42,999 nucleotides of DNA from Desulfobacterium sp. (GCA_016342325.1 JAEINR010000053.1:1-42999), one strand, 5' to 3'; shown: positions 16,548 to 23,773, numbered from the stretch's first letter. A program made the numbers and translations. The notes: a model not told the origin generated them from the letters alone.

Positions 16548-16610
16548 ATCTTCGTGTTATTTTGGCAAGGAAACCAGAGATCTTCTTTGGTTTAGGCTTG
16601 TCCAGGTTAG
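16536..16610 (+). repeat. Dispersed intergenic repeat, copy B
   Basis: Begins GCTTCGCACTGAATCTTCGT, has the core TTATTTTGGCAAG and ends GGCTTGTCCAGGTTA. It overlaps the last codons and stop of the DUF2156 gene and runs up to the rubredoxin terminator. It matches copies C and E over nearly its whole length. Confidence 0.75.
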
Positions 16611-16613
16611 GAT

Positions 16614-16657
16614 AAAAAAAGCCTCTCCCCTTGGTCTTTTGGACCAAAGGGAGAGGC
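16614..16657 (-). terminator. Rho-independent terminator of the rubredoxin gene
   Basis: Arms 16621-16636 and 16642-16657 pair at 15 of 16 positions around a 5-nt loop. On the minus strand the stem is followed by seven T (16620-16614). It lies 10 bp after the rubredoxin stop codon. Confidence 0.9.
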
Positions 16658-16666
16658 GATCAGAGG

Positions 16667-16828
16667 TTAGTCCTCTTTTGAAAATTCATCTTTTCCAGCG
16701 CCGCACACTGGGCAGGTCCAGTCATCCGGAATATCGTCAAAGCTTGTTCCGGCATCGACCCCATTGTCTGGATCCCCGCTTGCAGGGTCATACACATAAC
16801 CGCATAGATCGCATACATACTTGTCCAT
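16667..16828 (-). CDS. Rubredoxin
   Basis: Small iron protein of 53 aa with the four iron ligands in [16 protein letters not shown] and [13 protein letters not shown] (two CxxCG-type knuckles), plus the conserved aromatic and acidic residues of the family. It passes single electrons at low potential to oxygen-detoxifying enzymes, for example rubrerythrins or rubredoxin:oxygen oxidoreductase. GGAG precedes ATG by 7 nt. It lies downstream of cydAB and a DUF2892 gene on the same strand and has its own strong terminator. Confidence 0.97.
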   Translation of the reverse strand: MDKYVCDLCGYVYDPASGDPDNGVDAGTSFDDIPDDWTCPVCGAGKDEFSKED

Positions 16829-16857
16829 CGTTTGTCTCCTTATTGTTGTGATTAATC

Positions 16858-17061
16858 CTATTTAAACGCTTTTCCGGATCGAAACCCCGCCGCCCTGAGA
16901 ATGTGGGCAAGGGGGCAAAAACCGGTGAATGCCGCCTGGAACATATTGGCGCCGACAAAGGCGGTGACCCATAGCCAGTGGAGGCTGTGGGAGACCGCAA
17001 ATATAGTGGTGATCAGTATCATGGCACCGGCAAAGGCAAAAATAATTCTATCGATGTTCAT
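16858..17061 (-). CDS. DUF2892 (YgaP-type) small inner-membrane protein
   Basis: 67 aa with two predicted membrane helices ([18 protein letters not shown] and [19 protein letters not shown]) followed by the signature [11 protein letters not shown]2892 proteins often accompany sulfurtransferase or stress genes; their biochemical role is unsettled. GGAGG stands 9 nt before ATG. It sits between cydB and rubredoxin on the same strand, 29 bp from rubredoxin, so the two are probably cotranscribed. Confidence 0.9.
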   Translation of the reverse strand: MNIDRIIFAFAGAMILITTIFAVSHSLHWLWVTAFVGANMFQAAFTGFCPLAHILRAAGFRSGKAFK

Positions 17062-17096
17062 GGGGTTGAACCTCCTTTTTTGCTTGCAGGTTACTA

Positions 17097-17220
17097 CTCA
17101 AGGTTTTTTCCGGTCACCTTATCCCTTGGCAGGTCAGTTCCCAAGGTCTTTCTCGGTCACCTTATCCCTTGGTAGGCTAGTTCTCAAGGTTTTTCTCGGC
17201 CATCTTTCCCTGGGTTAATA
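17097..17220 (-). repeat. Three degenerate tandem copies of the cydB 3' end
   Basis: On the minus strand the last codons of cydB (KGKVTEDDLEY-stop) are followed by three diverged copies. The first reads QGKMAEKNLEN-stop in frame. The next two read KGKVTEKDLGN-stop and KGKVTGKNLE-stop after one extra T. Landmark CTCAAG/CCCAAG positions 17097, 17140, 17183 and 17221 give periods of 43, 43 and 38 bp. Confidence 0.75.
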
Positions 17221-18231
17221 CTCAAGATCGTCTTCGGTCACCTTTCCCTTGAACAGGTTGTAGGCCCAGATCTGATAGGCAATAACCAGGGGAAGAAAGA
17301 TCACCACCACCGTGAGCATGATCTTCAGGGTCAAGGGACTTGAGGATGCATTGAATGCGGTCAGGGTGGCTGCGCTGTCGTGAATGGAGGGGTACAGGGC
17401 GGGGAACAGTCCCGCAATGCCGAAAAAGGTGGCCCCAACGATGGTAACGGCCGATGAAAACCAGGCCTTGAAGTAGTGCTGTTTGGTCAGGAAATATTTG
17501 ATGCCGAAAAGGGCTGCCACGGTCACAAGGATGATCAGAAACAGTGCCGGGTACTTGAAATAGTTGTCGTAGAGGGAGGTGGCAAAAAAACTTGCTCCCA
17601 AAAAGAGAACGGCCAGGGCAACAAGGAACATCCAGAGCTTATGGGCCGTTGCCACCGCCCTGTCATGGAGATCACCCTCGGTCCTGATGGCCAGCCAGTT
17701 GGCGCCGTGGACCATGAAGAGAACCAGGAATAGCGTTCCCCCGAGGAGTCCGTAGGGGTTGAGGAGCATGAGCAGGTTTCCATGGTAGAGGCCCTGGCTG
17801 TCAAAGGGGATGCCCCTGAAGATGTTGGCAAAGGCGACGCCAAAGAGAAGTCCGGGGACGGCGCTTCCCACAAAGATGCAGGTGTCCCAGACCCGCTTCC
17901 AGCCCGGGGAGTCGATCTGGCCACGGAATTCAAAGGCAACGCCCCTGAGAATCAGGGCAAAGAGTATCATCAGCAGGGGGGTGTAAAGGGTTGAAAACAT
18001 CACCGCATACACCTTGGGAAAGGCGGCAAAGGTGACGCCGCCTGCGGTGATCAGCCACACCTCGTTTCCGTCCCAAAGGGGGCCCACGGAATTGATCATC
18101 ATCCGTCGGTCCGTATCGGATTTTCCCAGAAAGGGATAGAGGGTTCCAACACCAAAGTCAAATCCGTCTGTCATGAAAAAGATCGCCCATAGAAGGCCCC
18201 AAAGGAAGAACCAGGTTGTCTGCAATATCAT
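17215..18231 (-). CDS. cydB: Cytochrome bd ubiquinol oxidase, subunit II
   Basis: 338 aa, the usual length, with about eight or nine membrane helices. Family landmarks are FFMTDGFDFGVGTLYPFLG near the N-terminus, GPLWDGNEVWLITAGGVTFAAFP, FRGQIDSPGWKRVWD and the C-terminal IMLTVVVIFLPLVIAYQIW. With CydA it reduces O2 to water with quinol electrons, which in a strict anaerobe serves mainly oxygen removal. It follows cydA by 65 bp. Its last codons are the template for the degenerate tandem repeat immediately downstream. Confidence 0.97.
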   Translation of the reverse strand: MILQTTWFFLWGLLWAIFFMTDGFDFGVGTLYPFLGKSDTDRRMMINSVGPLWDGNEVWLITAGGVTFAAFPKVYAVMFSTLYTPLLMILFALILRGVAFEFRGQIDSPGWKRVWDTCIFVGSAVPGLLFGVAFANIFRGIPFDSQGLYHGNLLMLLNPYGLLGGTLFLVLFMVHGANWLAIRTEGDLHDRAVATAHKLWMFLVALAVLFLGASFFATSLYDNYFKYPALFLIILVTVAALFGIKYFLTKQHYFKAWFSSAVTIVGATFFGIAGLFPALYPSIHDSAATLTAFNASSSPLTLKIMLTVVVIFLPLVIAYQIWAYNLFKGKVTEDDLEY

Positions 18232-18296
18232 GGTTGTAATCTCCTGTTTTTGTGAATGTGCGTTTGAAAGAACATGTCAGTGGCTGGCCTGCTCGG

Positions 18297-19607
18297 TTAT
18301 ACCTCTTCCGGTACCGGTCCTTTGATGGCCTTTTTGGCCATGAGAAAGAATCCGACTGCCCCCAAAAGACCGTAGACAATGACAAAGGCGATAAGGGAGA
18401 TCATCACCTGGTAACCGGCAATGGGTGAGGCGGCCTCGGAGGTTCTCATCAACCCGTAGACGATCCAGGGCTGGCGACCGACCTCGGCCACCATCCAACC
18501 CATCTCAATGGCTAAATAGGGCAGGGGCATGGCCCAGAACATTATTTTGAGGTAGCCGGGGGAGTCCACCAGGCGGTTACGCTTGAAAAAACCAACCAGG
18601 GTGAGGAGGATGAAGAGGGTACCCAGGCCCACCATGATCCTGAACCCGATAAAGGTAAGGAGCACCGGGGGACGGTCTGCTTTGGGGAAATCGTTAAGGC
18701 CCCGTACCGTTGCATTGAAATCGTGGAATCCAAGGAAGCTTAAGAGACCGGGCAGGGAACCAAATTCCCAGAGATTTTTTTCAGCCTCCTGGTCGGGCCA
18801 GGCAAAGAGGAGAATGGGAGCGTTGGCCTGGGTGTCCCAATGGGCTTCCATGGCGGCAAGTTTGGCCGGCTGGACCTCTGCCACGTGGATACCGTGGAGA
18901 TCCCCGGTAAAGGCGACGGCAAAGGATGAGACAAGTCCGAACACCAATGCGATTCTGAAGGATCGGTTGAAAAGTGACACGTGCTGTTTCTTTAACAGGT
19001 GAAAGGCGCTGATCCCCATGACGAAAAAGGCGCCAACGAGGCAGGCCGAGGGAATCATGTGGAGGATCTCCAGGAGGGCAAATTTGTTAAAAATAAGCGC
19101 GGTGAAGTCGGTCATCTCCGCCCGGTTGTTGCGGATGGTGTAGCCCACGGGATGCTGCATGAAGCCGTTGGCCGTGAGGATCCACACGGCTGAAAAATTG
19201 CCCGCAATGGCCACAAGCCACATGACGCCGGCATGGGCCTTGGCGGAGAGTTTTTTCCAGCCGAAGATCCATATGCCGATGAAGGTGGATTCAAGGAAAA
19301 AGGCAACCGTGGCCTCAATGGCCAGCAGGGAGCCGAACACATCCCCCACATATTCCGAGTACCTTGACCAGTTGGTACCGAACTGGAACTCCAGGGTGAT
19401 GCCCGTGACAACACCCACGGCAAAATTTATCAAGAATAGCTTACCCCAGAATTTGGTCATTCTCAGGTACTCTTTGTCCCCGGTCCTGGCATACTGGGTT
19501 TCCATGTAGGCAATTATGATGGAGAGTCCCAGGGTCAGTGGAACAAACAGGAAGTGGAACATGGTGGCAACGGCAAACTGAAGCCTTGATAAAAAAACAG
19601 GATCCAT
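18297..19607 (-). CDS. cydA: Cytochrome bd ubiquinol oxidase, subunit I
   Basis: 436 aa from ATG 19607, which has GGAG 6 nt upstream. An open extension of 68 codons upstream lacks membrane-protein character and is excluded. Haem ligands expected from E. coli CydA are in place: His18 (MFHFLF), Glu in IEATVAFFLEST, His in LLEILHMIPS, and Met in GFRIMVGLG. The quinol loop is of the short type (HIHVAEVQ-like segment GIHVAEVQPAKLAAMEAHWD) and the GRQPW motif is present. The upstream 190 bp contain a perfect palindrome at 19801 that may be an operator. Confidence 0.97.
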   Translation of the reverse strand: MDPVFLSRLQFAVATMFHFLFVPLTLGLSIIIAYMETQYARTGDKEYLRMTKFWGKLFLINFAVGVVTGITLEFQFGTNWSRYSEYVGDVFGSLLAIEATVAFFLESTFIGIWIFGWKKLSAKAHAGVMWLVAIAGNFSAVWILTANGFMQHPVGYTIRNNRAEMTDFTALIFNKFALLEILHMIPSACLVGAFFVMGISAFHLLKKQHVSLFNRSFRIALVFGLVSSFAVAFTGDLHGIHVAEVQPAKLAAMEAHWDTQANAPILLFAWPDQEAEKNLWEFGSLPGLLSFLGFHDFNATVRGLNDFPKADRPPVLLTFIGFRIMVGLGTLFILLTLVGFFKRNRLVDSPGYLKIMFWAMPLPYLAIEMGWMVAEVGRQPWIVYGLMRTSEAASPIAGYQVMISLIAFVIVYGLLGAVGFFLMAKKAIKGPVPEEV

Positions 19608-19800
19608 GGTTTCTCCTATGGGTTGTTGAATAAACGTTGGTTCGGTCCGGACAACAGGGCCCTTGCCCAAGGAGCGGGCCGTTGTTGATCGAAAAAAGTT
19701 AATCTTAATGTTGTATAAACTAAATTTTCGGATTTTGCCATGGGTCGTTGTCATTTTTGCAACAGACCCGGCTGTCATCCCAAGACCAAAAGTTGAACTA

Positions 19801-19819
19801 CACAATAGCAACTATTGTG
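19801..19819. promoter_or_regulatory. Perfect palindrome upstream of cydA
   Basis: CACAATAG-CAA-CTATTGTG, 8-bp arms with a 3-bp spacer, about 195 bp before cydA. It is a candidate dimer-binding operator. It resembles but does not match the Rex consensus (TTGTGAA...TTCACAA), so the protein is not assigned. Confidence 0.5.
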
Positions 19820-19865
19820 CCAAAGGGCGTTCTTCTTGTCAAGGGACCTGGCCCGGGACAGGGGG

Positions 19866-19916
19866 CTGTCTCATTGCAACATAACCGTATCATACGAATC
19901 TGATGCAATGAGACAG
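19866..19916. promoter_or_regulatory. Inverted repeat, candidate enhancer site for a sigma-54 activator
   Basis: Perfect 13-bp arms CTGTCTCATTGCA (19866-19878) and TGCAATGAGACAG (19904-19916) flank 25 bp that contain an inner palindrome CGTATCATACG (19886-19896). The centre is about 128 bp upstream of the start predicted from the sigma-54-like promoter at 19993, a normal distance for enhancer-binding proteins. Confidence 0.6.
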
Positions 19917-19992
19917 GGACACCTGGGGCCAGGAAGCCCCGGCAACGGCCCTGACGCCTTCCTCCTACCCCTTGGAGACTGGAAGACCAAGG

Positions 19993-20007
19993 TGGCACGG
20001 TTGCTGC
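19993..20007 (+). promoter_or_regulatory. Candidate sigma-54 promoter of the small-protein/ferredoxin operon
   Basis: TGGCAC-GGTTG-CTGC matches the -24 element perfectly and the -12 element with one change, with GG-N10-GC spacing. The predicted start is near 20019, 45 nt before the ATG at 20064. Confidence 0.55.
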
Positions 20008-20063
20008 ACTGTTTATTTTACATAAAGGCGTATTTAGTTAAACAGGTGGGAGAATTTTTCCAG

Positions 20064-20312
20064 ATGCTGCATAAACCGTGCGACAACAATATTTTAAAGG
20101 CCCTTGAACTTGCGGAACAGATGATTCTTCTGGCCCAAAAGGGGGATGAAGAACGGGAGGATTCCGGGTGCGGTATCTTATACGGTGTTCTTCTGGATTC
20201 AGGTTTCAAGCTCAGGGAACTTGCAAGAAGAGAGAGAGAGAACCATATGAAAAAGGGGTGGTGGAAGGAGTGTGAAAAAGACGTTGAAAAGACTGGAAAT
20301 CGATTTGAGTGA
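20064..20312 (+). CDS. Small conserved-looking protein of unknown function
   Basis: 82 aa, soluble and predicted helical: ILKALELAEQMILLAQKGDE, then the compact DSGCGILYGVLLDSGFKLREL and a charged C-terminus. Two cysteines (KPCDNN and SGCGI) are spaced too far apart for a simple metal knuckle. The start at ATG 20064 is chosen because the frame before it runs through the promoter region; the SD is GGTGGGAG, rather distant. The 3' end overlaps the ferredoxin gene by 41 nt, so the two are coupled. Confidence 0.7.
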   Translation: MLHKPCDNNILKALELAEQMILLAQKGDEEREDSGCGILYGVLLDSGFKLRELARRERENHMKKGWWKECEKDVEKTGNRFE

Positions 20313-20478
20313 ATGTGTCCTTTGCGATATCTGCATTGAATTGTGTCCCTATGTGTTTAAGAAAAATGATGCGGGGTACATTGAGGTGGTTGAGACCGAT
20401 GACTACCCGGAAGAGGATATTGCTGATATCATCAAGAGCTGCAGGGGAGATTGCATTGGATGGGATGAAGACGCTTAA
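20272..20478 (+). CDS. Single-cluster [4Fe-4S] ferredoxin with an unusual C-terminal CRGDC
   Basis: 68 aa. The N-terminal cluster motif is ECVLCDICIELCPYVF (C-x2-C-x2-C-x3-CP); the last ligand lies in SCRGDCIGW, where related monocluster ferredoxins usually have CP-V-EC. The acidic body (ETDDYPEEDIADII) is typical of low-potential ferredoxins. The open frame starts at GTG 20272, where GGAG is too close; TTG 20284 is an alternative. It overlaps both neighbours (41 nt upstream, 14 nt downstream) and so belongs to a tight three-gene operon. Confidence 0.88.
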   Translation: MKKTLKRLEIDLSECVLCDICIELCPYVFKKNDAGYIEVVETDDYPEEDIADIIKSCRGDCIGWDEDA

Positions 20479-20947
20479 GAGAAAAGTGCATGGGCTCCTT
20501 GCCCGGAATGACGGTTTCTCCTTTCCGGAGGAGATCCTGGGGTTTCCCCCCAAACGGGTGGTGAACCCACTTTTCTCCTATATTCAAAGCTGTGACGGGA
20601 GAATAAAAACAAGGGCTGTTACCGCCATGGGAAAGGTGGTGGCAGCCCTTGCCGACCAGGAGATGGAAGCGGCCAGGATTGTGATGCGGCGCCTCATGTG
20701 GAGCCTGAACGATGAGTCCGGCGGGATCGGCTGGGGCGCGCCCGAGGCCATGGCTGAGATCATGGCCGAGCATGAAGGGCTTGCCAGGGAGTTTCATAAG
20801 ATCCTCATATCCTACGTGGATTCCGAAGGAAACTATCTGGAGTTCGCGCCGTTGAGACAGGGGGCTGTGCTTGGCCTGAAACGGCTTTTCAAGGCACAGC
20901 CCCGGGTCATGGAACCCTATGGGAATATCCTGGAAACATTGGAGTGA
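20465..20947 (+). CDS. DVU0298-family HEAT-like helical protein
   Basis: 160 aa from ATG 20465, overlapping the ferredoxin by 14 nt. Features are an N-terminal MKTLKRKVHGLLARNDGFSFPEEIL and a helical core RAVTAMGKVVAALADQEMEAARIVMRRLMWSLNDESGGIGWGAPEAMAEIMAEH, the characteristic signature of the DVU0298 family of sulfate reducers. The repeat-like helices suggest protein-protein interaction; the function is unknown. Coupling to a ferredoxin suggests a redox-related partner. The frame is open upstream to 20309, but that part is a shadow of the ferredoxin gene. Confidence 0.85.
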   Translation: MKTLKRKVHGLLARNDGFSFPEEILGFPPKRVVNPLFSYIQSCDGRIKTRAVTAMGKVVAALADQEMEAARIVMRRLMWSLNDESGGIGWGAPEAMAEIMAEHEGLAREFHKILISYVDSEGNYLEFAPLRQGAVLGLKRLFKAQPRVMEPYGNILETLE

Positions 20948-20952
20948 TGCGT

Positions 20953-21804
20953 CTACTTAGAGCCGTTTTCGGCAAAGTTTTTGATCATCAGCTCGCCAAG
21001 CTCGGTGGATCGTTTTGAGGCCGCCTCCACGGCATTGATCATGGTGGTCCTGAGGCCGCCCTGCTCCAGGGTGTGGATACCGACAATGGCGGTTCCACCA
21101 GGGGAGGTGACCATGTCCTTGAGCTGGCCCGGGTGATCGTTTGATTCAAGGAGCATTTTTGCCGCCCCCATGACGGTCTGGGTGGATAAAAAGAGAGAAT
21201 CTTTTCTGGAGAGTCCCATCTTTACGCCTGCATCTGCCATGGCATCGATGATCATGAAGATGTAGGCCGGTCCGCTGCCGCTCAATCCGGTAAAGGCGTC
21301 CATGAGAACGTTCTCCTGGATAAAGACGCTCTTTCCAACCGAGTCGAACACGGCCTTTGCAAGTTCGATGTCTCCTTCGACCACATTCTTTCCTGCCGCG
21401 ATTGCCGTGGCGCTCTCCTTAACAAAGGCGCAGATGTTGGGCATCACCCGGATCAGGCGAAGTTTCTTGTCCAGGCAGGACTCAATGGCTGCCAGGGGCA
21501 CGCCTGCGGCAATGGAGATGATGAGCTTGGACATGTCAAGCTCGGCCGCCGTCTCCTTGAGAACGGTGTGGAGGATTTGGGGTTTTGTGGCGTAGATAAC
21601 GATCTGAGCCCACTGGATCACCTCAAGGTTGCTGGTTGTGGTGGCAATGCCGTATTTCTCGTGGACGATCTCAAGTTGATCCTGTCTCACATCCGAACAG
21701 ATGATGTTTTCAGGTTTTGCCGCCCCGGAAAGAACAAGGCCGCTGATGAGAGCCTCTCCCATGTTACCACATCCAATAAAACCTATTTTTTTGTCATTCA
21801 GCAT
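20953..21804 (-). CDS. proC: Pyrroline-5-carboxylate reductase
   Basis: 283 aa, standard length. The NAD(P)-binding motif is KIGFIGCGNMGEALISGL; further family segments are ATKPQILHTVL, LIISIAAGVPLAAIE, RVMPNICAFVKESATAI, the dimerisation/active-site motif LSGSGPAYIFMIIDAMADAGVKMGL and the C-terminal VTSPGGTAIVGIHTLEQGG. It catalyses the last step of proline synthesis. It converges on the DVU0298-like gene with a 5-bp gap and is divergent from the TIGR02757 gene. Confidence 0.97.
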   Translation of the reverse strand: MLNDKKIGFIGCGNMGEALISGLVLSGAAKPENIICSDVRQDQLEIVHEKYGIATTTSNLEVIQWAQIVIYATKPQILHTVLKETAAELDMSKLIISIAAGVPLAAIESCLDKKLRLIRVMPNICAFVKESATAIAAGKNVVEGDIELAKAVFDSVGKSVFIQENVLMDAFTGLSGSGPAYIFMIIDAMADAGVKMGLSRKDSLFLSTQTVMGAAKMLLESNDHPGQLKDMVTSPGGTAIVGIHTLEQGGLRTTMINAVEAASKRSTELGELMIKNFAENGSK

Positions 21805-21904
21805 GCTGATTGCTCCTTAGGATTGATGACGTTGTGAATATTGCTGTTCCAGCCTGGATAACCCGTTCTTTTATAATGAACGATTTTGCCATTAAAGTGT
21901 AGCT

Positions 21905-21920
21905 CTTGATTTTAGTCAAG
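21905..21920. promoter_or_regulatory. FNR/HcpR-like palindrome
   Basis: CTTGAT-TTTA-GTCAAG, with the same half-sites as the box before hcp. It lies 25 bp before the TIGR02757 start and 100 bp from proC. That position is too close to the plus-strand gene for class II activation, so repression or a fortuitous match are both possible. Confidence 0.35.
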
Positions 21921-21945
21921 ATAAAAAAACAGAGGAATTGTCCCC

Positions 21946-22728
21946 ATGTTGAAAAACAAACTTGATGTTATTTATCGCCGCTACAACAAGCGGGAGTATG
22001 TCGCCCCGGATCCCCTCCAGTTCCTCTATGACTATCCCACGGTCAGCGAACGGGAGATTGCAGGGCTTGTTGCCGCCCTTCTCGCCTATGGCCGGGTCGC
22101 CCAGATACTCAAGGCCGTGTCCCAGGTGCTTGATCTTCTTGGACCCTCGCCCCGGGACTATCTGTTAAATCAAGGGGAGAAGGATATTGTCCGTGATTTT
22201 GAGACGTTTAAATACCGGTTTACCACCGGAGAACACCTTTCCACCCTGCTCCTGGGGGTCAAGGATGTGCTCAACCGGTTCGGATCCCTTGAGGCCTGCT
22301 TTCTTGACGGCTACTCTCCGGACCATGGGACCGTGATTCCGGCCATGTCCGCCTTTGTTAAAGAGATATCGGCCAGGGGCGAGACCGGCATTCTTGCCGC
22401 AGATCCCGATAAAAAGAGCGCCTGTAAACGCAACAACCTGTTTCTGCGGTGGATGGTCAGGCACGACCGGATCGATCCCGGCGGCTGGGATAACATTTCC
22501 GGCGCCGCCCTGGTGATCCCCCTGGACACCCACATGTTCCGGGTGGGAACCCTGCTGGGGTTTACCCGTCGAAAACAGGCCAACCTGAAAACCGCCCTGG
22601 AGATCACCCAGGGGTTCAGGCTGCTCTCCCCGGTCGATCCTGTCCGGTATGACTTTTGCTTAACACGGTTCGGCATCAGGGAGGAGCTGGGCCCTGGGGA
22701 TCTTAAAATGATGTTGGAAACATCTTAG
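21946..22728 (+). CDS. TIGR02757 family protein (DUF2400)
   Basis: 260 aa, the usual size. Recognisable segments are REIAGLVAALLAYGRVAQILKAV near the N-terminus, KRNNLFLRWMVRHDRIDPGGW in the middle and IPLDTHMFRVGTLLGFTRRKQANLKTALEITQGFR towards the end. The helical layout is reminiscent of HhH DNA-repair glycosylases, but the activity is not established. AGAGGA precedes ATG. Copy C of the dispersed repeat follows the stop codon directly. Confidence 0.92.
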   Translation: MLKNKLDVIYRRYNKREYVAPDPLQFLYDYPTVSEREIAGLVAALLAYGRVAQILKAVSQVLDLLGPSPRDYLLNQGEKDIVRDFETFKYRFTTGEHLSTLLLGVKDVLNRFGSLEACFLDGYSPDHGTVIPAMSAFVKEISARGETGILAADPDKKSACKRNNLFLRWMVRHDRIDPGGWDNISGAALVIPLDTHMFRVGTLLGFTRRKQANLKTALEITQGFRLLSPVDPVRYDFCLTRFGIREELGPGDLKMMLETS

Positions 22729-22804
22729 CCAGGACAAGCCAGAATAGAAAAAATATCGGACGCCCTTGCCAAAAGAATACGAAAGTAAGAATTGAGAAGC
22801 TAAA
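22729..22804 (-). repeat. Dispersed intergenic repeat, copy C
   Basis: On the minus strand it begins GCTTCTCAATTCTTAC, carries the core GTATTCTTTTGGCAAG and ends GGCTTGTCCTGG. It aligns without gaps to copy E and fills the space between the TIGR02757 stop and sfsA. Confidence 0.75.
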
Positions 22805-22820
22805 GAGAGGAAGCAGAAGA

Positions 22821-23534
22821 ATGGGTTACAACGGACATGTGTTACCGAGATTGATACCAGGCACCCTTGTGAAGCGGTACAAACGGTTTTTGGCGGATGT
22901 GGAACTTGAGAGCGGGGCAGTGGTCACGGCCCACTGTCCCAATACCGGATCCATGAGGGGGTGCTCAACCCCTGGAACGAGGGTCTATCTTTCCGAGAGC
23001 GATAATCCCAAGCGAAAGCTCAACTACACCTGGGAGCTGATGGAGATCCCCGAAACCTTCATCGGCATCAACACCCAGGTTCCCAACAAGCTGGTGCAAC
23101 ACTCCATCGAGGGTGGCCTTGTTGCGGCGCTTTCCGGTTACACCTCGGTTCGCCCAGAGGTGAAGACCAGTGAGCACACCCGCCTTGATCTATTGCTTTC
23201 CAATGCTGCCGGAGAAGAGTGCTTTGTGGAAGTAAAAAACTGCACCCTTGTTGAAGAGGGGGTGGCCAGGTTCCCGGATGCCGTCACCGTAAGGGGGCAG
23301 AAACATCTGGCGGAACTTGAGCGCCTTGTCTCCCAGGGCAAGCGGGGGGTGATCTTTTTTCTCATCCAGCGCATGGATGCGGTGGCGTTTAAACCTGCCG
23401 GCGACATCGACCCCGCCTATGCCCGCCTCCTGGGACAGGTGGTCCGGGCCGGGGTTGAGGTGATCGCCTGGGACACCGTGATGGATCTTAACCGGATCTG
23501 CCTGGGAAAATCGATTCCCGTCACCCTTGAATGA
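22821..23534 (+). CDS. sfsA: SfsA-family DNA/RNA nuclease (sugar fermentation stimulation protein)
   Basis: 237 aa, the normal SfsA length. The N-terminal OB-like part has VKRYKRFLADVELESG and AHCPNTGSMRGCSTPG. The nuclease core has RLDLLL...ECFVEVKNCTLVEEGVARFPDAVTVRGQKHL, with the PD-(D/E)xK-like E-V-K ligands. The C-terminus AGVEVIAWDTVMDL is typical. Although named for maltose regulation in E. coli, the fold is that of a nuclease. A strong terminator follows. Confidence 0.95.
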   Translation: MGYNGHVLPRLIPGTLVKRYKRFLADVELESGAVVTAHCPNTGSMRGCSTPGTRVYLSESDNPKRKLNYTWELMEIPETFIGINTQVPNKLVQHSIEGGLVAALSGYTSVRPEVKTSEHTRLDLLLSNAAGEECFVEVKNCTLVEEGVARFPDAVTVRGQKHLAELERLVSQGKRGVIFFLIQRMDAVAFKPAGDIDPAYARLLGQVVRAGVEVIAWDTVMDLNRICLGKSIPVTLE

Positions 23535-23586
23535 CCCGGTAAGCCCGCCTGAAATATAGTCCCCGGCATCCGTACCACAGATCTAT

Positions 23587-23630
23587 TATAGGAATTCATG
23601 GTTTATCTACCTGAATTCCTATATTTTTTT
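23587..23630 (+). terminator. Rho-independent terminator after sfsA
   Basis: Perfect 12-bp arms TATAGGAATTCA (23587-23598) and TGAATTCCTATA (23612-23623) enclose a 13-nt loop and are followed by seven T. Confidence 0.93.
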
Positions 23631-23648
23631 GTTGCGGAGGTAAGTCTT

Positions 23649-23672
23649 ATGAGATATAGCTCTAAACTTTGA
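23649..23672 (+). other. Possible seven-codon leader peptide before the PhnD-like gene
   Basis: ATG followed by six codons and TGA (MRYSSKL) stands 8 nt after a strong GGAGG (23636-23640), right behind the sfsA terminator and about 100 bp before the PhnD-like gene. The ribosome-binding site is better than many real ones in the window. It may be a regulatory leader or a chance frame. A TTGATG-N16-TATAAT pair (23733-23760) lies further on but would leave almost no leader for the next gene. Confidence 0.3.
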
Positions 23673-23773
23673 AGGGGAATGTGGAAGCGCAGTCAATGCC
23701 GATGCCCGCCCCATGTCCTCGCCGACAAAGTGTTGATGGTTTGAGCGATTATTCTATAATTCAGATGGGGGGT

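Larger units (their letters stand above)
19608..20063. other. Regulatory region between divergent cydA and the ferredoxin operon
   Basis: 456 bp without a convincing gene. It holds the AT-rich cydA leader (19608-19800), the palindrome at 19801-19819, the large inverted repeat at 19866-19916 and a sigma-54-like promoter at 19993-20007. A long plus-strand frame from 19815 crosses the inverted repeat and promoter and is not supported as coding before 20064. Confidence 0.6.

Noticed and set aside
19608-19811. N-terminal extension of cydA to 19811
   Set aside because: The extension lacks hydrophobic character, and ATG 19607 has GGAG in front and gives the canonical CydA N-terminus with His18.
19815-20063. 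Coding extension of the small gene at 20064
   Set aside because: It would run through the 13-bp inverted repeat and the sigma-54-like promoter; the residues encoded are not protein-like.
23649-23773. Cyclic-di-GMP or other riboswitch before the PhnD-like gene
   Set aside because: I looked for the conserved cores of common classes and found none; only the short leader frame is worth noting.
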